Part shown: positions 1-5,846 of the stretch, in pieces | Layout: each line of letters starts with the position of its first letter | Numbering within the stretch: the first letter of the stretch is position 1 | From: a virus | Virus record (IMG/VR): IMGVR_UViG_3300022074_000264 | Coordinates: 1 to 29,575 of that record | DNA length: 29,575 bases | Strand: one strand, 5' to 3' | The notes under the pieces: model-generated | Databases searched by the model: none | Told to the model about the DNA's origin: nothing | The model's input: the letters and a program-made list of their open reading frames with translations, nothing else | Position numbers and translations under genes: made by a program

Positions 1-24
1 TCTATTTTCTTTTTTAGAGTCTTG

Positions 25-402
25 TTATCCTCTGGTTTGGAGGATTGGTTCTCCTGGTTCATAATCGGATATCTCGTAATCCACGAGTCTTGAGCCAGGA
101 TACACTTTTCTTATCTGATCCTGAACTTCTGTTCGTGATGGTCTTTTTACCATGGGGAAGAACATTTTAATCATGAAGTTTCTTCCTCTCCATGCTGCAA
201 TAACAGTGAATATATTTCCTACTTTTTGAAAATCTGGAATGCGGGTTGCTTCGTATTGAATATTTGATTTGGGTGATTTGATTGGATCTGGTTTGATGAT
301 ATCAATTGTTTCAAACTCTCTCCACTGAATATCTCCAGTAGCATCTTCGACCTTAATGCCACAATTTTCTAATGCACCTACTTGTGCTGGAGACCATCCC
401 AT
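25..402 (-). CDS. Conserved-type hypothetical protein downstream of the structural block
   Basis: A 125-residue soluble protein with no signal peptide or membrane helix. It opens with a helical 'MGWSPAQVGALENCGIKVED', followed by 'WREFETIDIIKPDPIKSP', a beta pair 'VGNIFTVIAAWRGRNFMIKM' that looks like a small antiparallel sheet, and 'TEVQDQIRKVYPGSRLVDYE', a helix-strand end. The alternation suggests a small alpha/beta fold. I do not recognise the function. The start ATG at 402 lies 19 bases after the previous stop with no clear Shine-Dalgarno; TATAAAAA (410-403) directly precedes it. In T4 the large terminase gp17 would follow gp16 here, so this gene may lie just before gp17, which would start beyond the window edge; the edge hides this. 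Confidence 0.78.
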   Translation of the reverse strand: MGWSPAQVGALENCGIKVEDATGDIQWREFETIDIIKPDPIKSPKSNIQYEATRIPDFQKVGNIFTVIAAWRGRNFMIKMFFPMVKRPSRTEVQDQIRKVYPGSRLVDYEISDYEPGEPILQTRG

Positions 403-421
403 TTTTTATATCAATACTGTA

Positions 422-1051
422 TTATTTAGTATGTGGAATATCTACATCATCACATCCTGCGTATGAAGTAGATAGATCTGCACCTATATCACCACCCTTA
501 TCTGCACCGAACATAGTGACAAATCCAGCAGCAACCCAACCTACAAATGGTATATTTGAGAGTGCAGGAGCAGCTTGAGCACCAACAGCACCACCTACCA
601 TTCTACCAGTTCCTCTTCCAGATCCAGCAGCTTCAATACACGCAACTGTCTTAGCACTGATTGTTGGAGTCTCTCCTTTTGCATTCTGTGCGGAGGGATC
701 TATCCACGCACTTGTGCTGCTAACTGGCCCACCATGATGAATTGCTCCATCCATTGTGTACATTTCTGTTGTCTGTATATTTTCCTTCTTCATTCCTAAG
801 AATCCACCTCTCTTCTCTATATCTTTTACATTCGACATTACTAATGGATCATTGGCTCTATATGCCATATCGTATGAACCATCTGCATTACTTTTAATTC
901 TGTATGATGTATAAGGGCCAACAGGAAGTGAGGGAAACCGACTTTCCTCTGCACTCTTTCTAGCGATCATGCCAACTAATCCAACTTGAGTTAATGCAAA
1001 TATAGCACCAAAACCCAGTGCGAACAGTTTAACAGGCGATTTTATAGTCAT
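422..1051 (-). CDS. Membrane-anchored hypothetical protein with glycine-rich hydrophobic region
   Basis: 209 residues from the ATG at 1051. A TTG 33 bases upstream (1084) would add 11 residues but gives a start inside the previous gene with no better ribosome site. The N-terminus, after TIKSPVK, is a clear hydrophobic helix (LFALGFGAIFALTQVGLVGM), then a basic turn (IARKS). This is a signal-anchor or uncleaved transmembrane segment, with the rest probably outside the cytoplasm or in the virion. The middle is polar with no known motif. Residues about 150-195 are Gly/Ala-rich and hydrophobic (GRMVGGAVGAQAAPALSN, PFVGWVAAGFVTMFGAD), like a glycine-zipper hairpin. Two of its three visible cysteines are near this part. 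I do not recognise the family. A membrane, lysis-linked or injection role is possible but unsupported. Confidence 0.8.
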   Translation of the reverse strand: MTIKSPVKLFALGFGAIFALTQVGLVGMIARKSAEESRFPSLPVGPYTSYRIKSNADGSYDMAYRANDPLVMSNVKDIEKRGGFLGMKKENIQTTEMYTMDGAIHHGGPVSSTSAWIDPSAQNAKGETPTISAKTVACIEAAGSGRGTGRMVGGAVGAQAAPALSNIPFVGWVAAGFVTMFGADKGGDIGADLSTSYAGCDDVDIPHTK

Positions 1052-1080
1052 TTTTGTCACTGTATGCTGACTTATATAGG

Positions 1081-1371
1081 TCAACCACCATTTCCACCGC
1101 CACCGTTTCCACCGCCACCATTACCACCAGAACCACCGTTTCCACCACCATTTCCACCACCATTTCCTCCATTTCCATTGCCACCATTACCGTTTCCATT
1201 GCCATTACCATTACCAGCATCTGATCTATTGTCAGGTGCTAGATATCCTCCTCTACCAACATGATATCCACCAGGTATCTTCTTACATTTCTGGTCATCA
1301 TAGCACCAGTATTTTCCTTCAGGGCATCTCTTAGCGGCTGCCTCCTCAATAAATTTATTAAAGTTTTTCAT
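1081..1371 (-). CDS. Small protein with capsid-targeting-like leader, three-Cys module and Gly/Asn tail
   Basis: A 96-residue protein in three parts. Residues 1-11 (MKNFNKFIEEA) resemble the T4 capsid-targeting leader of internal proteins (MKTYQEFIAEA), with an I-x-E site where the prohead protease gp21 could cut. Residues 15-45 (KRCPEGKYWCYDDQKCKKIP, then GYHVGRGGYL) form a compact Cys/aromatic/basic module with three cysteines (16, 23, 29). Residues 53-96 are a nearly pure Gly/Asn tract ending in GGGGNGGGGNGG. The ATG is four bases after the fibre stop, so it is probably co-expressed. Small proteins with the same Cys module occur in T4-like marine phages, but I know no function. A packaged internal or virion protein is the best guess. 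Confidence 0.8.
   Translation of the reverse strand: MKNFNKFIEEAAAKRCPEGKYWCYDDQKCKKIPGGYHVGRGGYLAPDNRSDAGNGNGNGNGNGGNGNGGNGGGNGGGNGGSGGNGGGGNGGGGNGG
1084..1222 (-). repeat. Low-complexity (GGN)n/(GN)n coding repeat
   Basis: The plus strand is a run of 'ccacc', 'ccatt' and 'ccgcc' units. On the minus strand it encodes alternating Gly-Asn and then Gly-Gly-Asn/Gly-Gly-Gly-Asn to the stop codon. It is more G+C-rich than its surroundings and likely to change length by slippage. Confidence 0.85.
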
Positions 1372-1375
1372 AGTT

Positions 1376-4300
1376 TTAGACTGTGACTAGATCTTTGAGT
1401 ATGGTGACTGTGGCAGATGATGCACTTCCCATTGTTACTTGGAATAAGACATTATCTCCACTGATTGTTCCAGAGAATGATCCTAACATAGATCCTGTAG
1501 CAATCGCGTTTTCTTCCACAACGGTGACTGTTGTTCCGTCATGTATTAATGAGTATTTACCACTCTGGTAAGCTGACCCCTGAGTAACTAATAATTTAAT
1601 AAATGCTGCTCTATAATCTGCCTTCGCAAATGACAGAACTGTGGTTGCACTTGTAGATGAAACAGCAGTATCTTCCTCTGATGCACCAACACCTGTCAAT
1701 GCAGATCCATCACCAACAAAACTTGTTGCAGTTACGATTCCAGCAGCAATATTACCATTAGTGAATACAGTTGCACCAGTGCTGACAGATAGTTTAGTTC
1801 CATCAAAGGTTAATGATGATTCTCCATTTAATGTATTAGCAGTTCCTGAACCAGTTATTATTCTATTATCTGCATTCGTATTGATTGTTACTCCTGCTGG
1901 TAATCCAGTTAAGTTCGCTCCACTTCCTACAAAACTTGTGGCAGTTACGATACCAGCAAATGTAGCATTACCATTAGATGCAATAGTAGCAGCAGTTCCT
2001 ACCTTTAATCCACCAGTAGATGTTGTGACTCCTGAAACACTCAGTGTTGTTGAAGATACATGATCCGTGTTAGCTACACCAGTTAATCCTGATCCATCTC
2101 CAACAAAGTTAGATGCAGTTATTATACCTGAGAATGTTGCATTACCATTAGCAGCAATGGTAGCAGCAGTTCCTACGTTTACTGCTGTTATTGTAATGGT
2201 TGGATTACCTGTTAATCCTGCAGCAGTTCCTGAAGTATTTTGATTACCAGCTTCGTTTACACCTGGTAGATTGATATTAGCAGATCCATCAAATGATACG
2301 CCACCAATATTTCTTGCAGTTTCTAACGCAGTAGCAGTATCAGCATTACCTGTTGTATCTTGGTTTAATGTAGGTATTTGAGATGCAGTCAATCCAGTCA
2401 ATCCTGAACCACCACCTACAAAATTAGCTGCAGTTAGTATACCAGCAAATGTAGCATTACCATTATTTGATATGGTTGCAGCAGTTCCTACCTCAAATCC
2501 TTTTGCTGTGACCACACCAACAAAGTCAGAATCACCAGTGGATGTAAGAGTAACTCCCGTTCCAATACGAACCTTTTCCTCACTACCATCAATGGTGACT
2601 GATCCAGTTCCTATGGTTAAGATACCTGTTATCCTCGCGTCACCTTGCACGATCAATGCAGTTGTGGCTGATCCTGCTTTTACGTTTACGCCATTTAAGA
2701 AAGAAGATAAACCAACAAAGGTTGATACACCAGCAGTTACATGTAAACCTTCTGAACCAGTTTGTTGTATTCCTTTTGTTGCAGTAACAATACCAGTAGA
2801 AAATATATCAGTTACAACATCATAGTTAAGTTGAGATGCTGTTACAATACCACTAAAGAATCCATTTGTTGCAGTAATAACACCAACACTCATTCCAATG
2901 CCAGATACATTACCCTGTGTTAATGCCTCGTGTAATGTTGAACTCTTATCTAATGCAGTGCTTGCAATACCTACCCATTTATCACCATCATAGATTAATA
3001 AACTACCAGTATCAGGGCTAGCACCAATACTTACATCAGAAAGATCTTTTATAAATCCAGCACCACCGCCACCGATTACGGCAAGTTGCTGTTGAGTTCT
3101 ATTGATGAACAATCTATAATGATCTGCTAATGATTTTAAATTAGGAAACTGTTTGTCTAGAGGAGCTAAAGGATCATCACCAGTTCCAACTGATTGTGTT
3201 TTTTCTGGTGGTTCATTTAATAAACCTTCCTGTATGGTTTCTACTTCATCTTTTGTTAGTTTTTGTTTCTGTCTTATATCTTCAACAAGAATCTTAAGTG
3301 AATCTAAACCTTTACTGAATTCCTCTCGAACATTCTTAATGTCTTCTTCATAATATTTGACTTTGGGTAGATTACTTATCTCCTCTGTTAGTGATTCAAA
3401 ATATCCAGCATATAGATCTTTAGTATCTTCATTAGTTTTATTAAATTTTTCAACTTGTTCTTCTACATTTAACTTTAACAGATTATACTTACTCATAATC
3501 TGTTTTTTCATCAACCTATCATCATTCTTGAATGAATGTTTTATATCAAGAATACCTACAGCAGCAGTTCTTAGCTCTTCATATATTTTTTCTTTTGTTT
3601 CAGTAAAGTTATGAGTTAATTCATTTATTTCAGTTTTAGATTCAAATCTTTTAGTTTCAAGATCTTCTGATAGTTGTCTAACTTCTTCAGTAATTCTATT
3701 TCTAATAGAGTCTGCATTATCAGCGACTTTGATAAAGTCATCATCAATTACACTGAACTGTTTTCCTATCCATGAAAAATCAGGAACTTCATTTACCTCG
3801 TTTACCCATTTAGGGAATACAGGAATAGATTCTTTTAATAGAACAATTTCATCTCTTATAGATGTCAGATCACCTTCATAGTGTCTAATTTCTGGAAGAC
3901 TCTTGAGACTACTTTCAAGACGTTCAATTTGATCATCATAATACCGTATCTCTGGTATCTCCGCAGCGTTTGTACGTACTTCCTCCTTTAAGTCATCAAT
4001 CAATCCACATATTGCTTCTATTTCTTCATCATAAGATTTCTGTTCAGGAACTTCAGGAATGCTTCCTTTAACTTCCTCAACGTATTCAGTTAGTGCCTCT
4101 AGTTGTTTATCATAATATTTTACTTCTGGTATCTCTGGTATATCTTTTCTTACGTCATTTACTAAACGAACAATTTCAGTATACTGTTCTTCAATAGAAC
4201 ATGGTGCAGTATCTGGTGGTTCTTCTTTACTCTGTTGTATTGCATCTGCTATCTCTTCCTCAGGCCTCGGAGGTTCTATAAACTCATCCACGGAGGGTAA

Positions 4301-4378
4301 TTTCTCTTCAGTTATAAGTTCATCTACAGATGGCAACTCTTCATAGAAGTCATCTATAGACGGTAGTTTCTCCGTCAT
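1376..4378 (-). CDS. Long coiled-coil and beta-repeat fibre protein
   Basis: A 1000-residue protein, probably a trimeric virion fibre. Residues 1-35 hold three copies of an acidic motif (LPSIDDFYE, LPSVDELI, LPSVDEFIE). About residues 75-190 hold four helical units starting IPE-[VI]-x-x-Y-D (PEVKYYDKQLEALTEYVEEV, PEIRYYDDQIERLESSL). A long coiled coil runs to about 395, with another PKVKYYEEDI near 340. Residues 440-475 (GFIKDLSDVSIGASPDTGSL, YDGDKWVG) form a common fibre linker. Residues about 600-890 contain beta repeats VGTAATI-x-x-NGNATF-x-GI-x-TA-x-x-FVG-x-GS-x-LTG. The last 100 or so residues look like a compact C-terminal beta domain. It could be a T4 fibritin/whisker analogue or a side fibre, and I see no T4 foldon. 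The gp16-adjacent position is unlike T4. No strong ribosome binding site is visible. Confidence 0.87.
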   Translation of the reverse strand: MTEKLPSIDDFYEELPSVDELITEEKLPSVDEFIEPPRPEEEIADAIQQSKEEPPDTAPCSIEEQYTEIVRLVNDVRKDIPEIPEVKYYDKQLEALTEYVEEVKGSIPEVPEQKSYDEEIEAICGLIDDLKEEVRTNAAEIPEIRYYDDQIERLESSLKSLPEIRHYEGDLTSIRDEIVLLKESIPVFPKWVNEVNEVPDFSWIGKQFSVIDDDFIKVADNADSIRNRITEEVRQLSEDLETKRFESKTEINELTHNFTETKEKIYEELRTAAVGILDIKHSFKNDDRLMKKQIMSKYNLLKLNVEEQVEKFNKTNEDTKDLYAGYFESLTEEISNLPKVKYYEEDIKNVREEFSKGLDSLKILVEDIRQKQKLTKDEVETIQEGLLNEPPEKTQSVGTGDDPLAPLDKQFPNLKSLADHYRLFINRTQQQLAVIGGGGAGFIKDLSDVSIGASPDTGSLLIYDGDKWVGIASTALDKSSTLHEALTQGNVSGIGMSVGVITATNGFFSGIVTASQLNYDVVTDIFSTGIVTATKGIQQTGSEGLHVTAGVSTFVGLSSFLNGVNVKAGSATTALIVQGDARITGILTIGTGSVTIDGSEEKVRIGTGVTLTSTGDSDFVGVVTAKGFEVGTAATISNNGNATFAGILTAANFVGGGSGLTGLTASQIPTLNQDTTGNADTATALETARNIGGVSFDGSANINLPGVNEAGNQNTSGTAAGLTGNPTITITAVNVGTAATIAANGNATFSGIITASNFVGDGSGLTGVANTDHVSSTTLSVSGVTTSTGGLKVGTAATIASNGNATFAGIVTATSFVGSGANLTGLPAGVTINTNADNRIITGSGTANTLNGESSLTFDGTKLSVSTGATVFTNGNIAAGIVTATSFVGDGSALTGVGASEEDTAVSSTSATTVLSFAKADYRAAFIKLLVTQGSAYQSGKYSLIHDGTTVTVVEENAIATGSMLGSFSGTISGDNVLFQVTMGSASSATVTILKDLVTV
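1735..2500 (-). repeat. Coding repeats of the fibre beta region
   Basis: Four visible units have similar DNA as well as protein. The plus strand shows near-copies of 'gtagcattaccatta' followed by 'gcagcagttcctac' at about 1950-2000, 2128-2180 and 2441-2490, with a diverged unit near 1741-1800. Each encodes VGTAATI..NGNATF or close to it. Such repeats could allow fibre length to change by recombination. Confidence 0.75.
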
Positions 4379-4418
4379 GGTATGAGTAAAATATTACTTC
4401 GGGATTCCTCTCCCTGAT

Positions 4419-4832
4419 TTATTTATCTTCTTTTTTAGTCTGAGCTTTTAATAGTTTTGATAACTCAGATGTTGATCCTACAAACAGTGCATTATTAACT
4501 GTAGATGGGCCTTTTGTTTTCTCTTCCTCATTAACTTCTTTTAGTTTCTTTTGAAGATCCATTAACTTATCAGTCGCATCAGCAACATTCTTTATTAATT
4601 GACCTGCGACTTCATATGCTCTTGGCATTTCACTTTCTTGAGCAAGTTCGAGTATGCCATTTATTGCCTCTTGACCTTTCTCTATAATACTGTAAAGATT
4701 TCCACGAGTATATTCATAGTCTTTACTAATATGATCAACACTTGGTTTTTCTTTTTTTTGAACTTTTTCAATATCTGCAGGAACAATACTTGTTTCTACA
4801 TTGAAAGCATCATCTAATCCGTCGGTTTTCAT
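4419..4832 (-). CDS. 16: Terminase small subunit gp16
   Basis: Homologue of T4 gp16, the ring-forming small terminase that recognises DNA for packaging and regulates the large subunit gp17. Visible family features are the acidic N-terminus, 'DYEYTRGNLYSIIEKGQEAI' (T4 '[20 protein letters not shown]') near residue 40, 'SEMPRAYEVAGQLIKNVADA' (T4 '[20 protein letters not shown]'), a Lys/Glu-rich helix, and 'NNALFVGSTSELSKLL' (T4 'QNATVFMGSPTELMDEI') near residue 115. The 137 residues compare with 164 in T4. The start overlaps the gp15 stop as ATGA, so it is probably translated by coupling. In T4 gp17 follows at once; here a fibre gene follows and gp17 is not in the window. Confidence 0.93.
   Translation of the reverse strand: MKTDGLDDAFNVETSIVPADIEKVQKKEKPSVDHISKDYEYTRGNLYSIIEKGQEAINGILELAQESEMPRAYEVAGQLIKNVADATDKLMDLQKKLKEVNEEEKTKGPSTVNNALFVGSTSELSKLLKAQTKKEDK
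4420..4427 (-). promoter_or_regulatory. T4-type late promoter candidate upstream of the fibre gene
   Basis: The minus strand reads GATAAATA, overlapping the last codons and the stop of gp16, about 41 bases before the ATG of the 1000-residue fibre. In the 40-base gap is a small stem, GGGA-GAGGAA-TCCC (4414-4401), whose loop holds the only purine-rich Shine-Dalgarno-like run. Confidence 0.5.
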
Positions 4833-5818
4833 GTGTAAGATCCGTCAAATCCAAAATCATCACCCAATTCGATTAGGTTGCTATCCTCTCTAGGTGAGTA
4901 ATCAATACCTTTAATTCCAGTTCCTCTAACATGTGTTTTAGCAATCGTGCTATCCTGACCTCTTTCAACAGTAATTTTATTACCTGTAATCTTAGTAACT
5001 TTCATCTCTTCACCGTCAACATCAATAAATTTATTAACTGTGATTTCAGTTCCATCAGCAACGTTAATTACTTCTTGAGATGCGTCTATATCTTCACTTA
5101 TGGTTGTTACAACATCATTAGTATAATCTTTGAGTGCTCTTGGTTTGACAGAGAATGTAACATCTCTTTGTGTGCTTTGTGATCCACCAGCAAGATAACG
5201 AACAGAAGCAGTCTTGATGATATCTTTGGATGCAGCAGTAACAGGGCCAAATAGATATGTCTTTGCGGTAAATCTTAAAGTATAATATAAAACTCTTCTA
5301 GATGTGAAGTCTCCTTCATATTCATCCTGCATTGTAATATTTTCTAATACAACAGGAACATCTTTCTTTTCGTTTATCATACTCACTAGATTGATAGTCA
5401 AATTATATTGTGGTTGGAAATATGGTAATATCTGTTCTACTATCTGTAATGCGTCATCATTTAGTTTACACATAATTGCAAGTTCAAATTGCATATTATA
5501 TGGAACTGGCATGAATACCTTTTTAATATCTGTTCCGTCGTCTGGATTCTTAACTGCTATTGTTTGAGTTGTTGTTACCTTTCTAGATGAGTCATATGTA
5601 AGACCAGTAAACTCAAAAGACATTCTAGGCAAACTAATCGCAGTTGCTTGACTTAGATTTGGTGCTTGCTCTAATCTTGCTAAAAATTTTTGTGTTGGGC
5701 CATAAGCTAAAGGAACTTTTACAGTTGATCCATCTTGCTTTATACTAATACCATTGAACAGTGTTCCAAAACTGATAATAGTTTTTCTTAAAATTTCGTT
5801 GTAAAAATACTCAAACAT
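4829..5818 (-). CDS. 15: Tail sheath stabilizer and completion protein gp15
   Basis: Homologue of T4 gp15, the hexameric ring that caps the tail tube and sheath and binds the neck. The start 'MFEYFYN' matches T4 'MFGYFYN'. 'PLAYGPTQKFLARL' matches 'PITYASKEHFMMKL', 'LPRMSFEFTGLTYDSSRK' matches 'LPRINLHLVDFSYNAPFK', and 'ALQIVEQILPYFQPQYNLTI' is nearly identical to T4 'MFQIVEQILPYFQPHFNTTM'. The length is 329 against 272. The extra C-terminal part (about residues 235-305) carries a small module, 'INVADGTEITVNKFIDVDG' then 'ITVERGQDSTIAKTH', that also appears in two other structural proteins here. AAGAGG sits eight bases before the ATG. The last codons overlap the gp16 start by four bases (ATGA). 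Confidence 0.94.
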   Translation of the reverse strand: MFEYFYNEILRKTIISFGTLFNGISIKQDGSTVKVPLAYGPTQKFLARLEQAPNLSQATAISLPRMSFEFTGLTYDSSRKVTTTQTIAVKNPDDGTDIKKVFMPVPYNMQFELAIMCKLNDDALQIVEQILPYFQPQYNLTINLVSMINEKKDVPVVLENITMQDEYEGDFTSRRVLYYTLRFTAKTYLFGPVTAASKDIIKTASVRYLAGGSQSTQRDVTFSVKPRALKDYTNDVVTTISEDIDASQEVINVADGTEITVNKFIDVDGEEMKVTKITGNKITVERGQDSTIAKTHVRGTGIKGIDYSPREDSNLIELGDDFGFDGSYT

Positions 5819-5838
5819 TGCTATAACCTCTTATATTA

Positions 5839-5846
5839 TATTTATG
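5839..5846 (-). promoter_or_regulatory. T4-type late promoter candidate upstream of gp15
   Basis: The minus strand reads CATAAATA, a match to NATAAATA with one change from the T4 consensus. It contains the stop codon of gp14 (5844-5842) in the same register as the site before gp13. It lies about 20 bases before the gp15 ATG, with AAGAGG (5832-5827) eight bases before that ATG as ribosome binding site. Confidence 0.55.

Noticed and set aside
403-428. Late promoter before the 125-residue gene (CTAAATAA and TATAAAAA)
   Set aside because: Neither matches NATAAATA and the second abuts the ATG, leaving no room for a leader; AT-rich gaps give such matches by chance.
1052-1084. TTG start extending the membrane protein by 11 residues
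   Set aside because: The ATG at 1051 starts directly before the basic and hydrophobic anchor, and the upstream TTG lies in the stop region of the preceding gene with no ribosome site.
1029-1220. Minus-strand frame encoding a Met/Val/Glu-rich protein
   Set aside because: An out-of-frame reading of the Gly/Asn repeat; its composition is purely a result of the triplet repeat.
1641-2063. Plus-strand 140-codon open frame
   Set aside because: It is the antisense of the fibre repeat region; its Val/Pro/Thr-rich protein mirrors the repeats and it has no ribosome site. All other plus-strand frames in the window are also antisense to well-supported minus-strand genes.
1376-4378. Naming the 1000-residue fibre as T4 fibritin (wac)
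   Set aside because: The coiled coil and position near neck genes are suggestive, but no foldon-like C-terminus is visible and the beta repeats and C-terminal domain are unlike wac.
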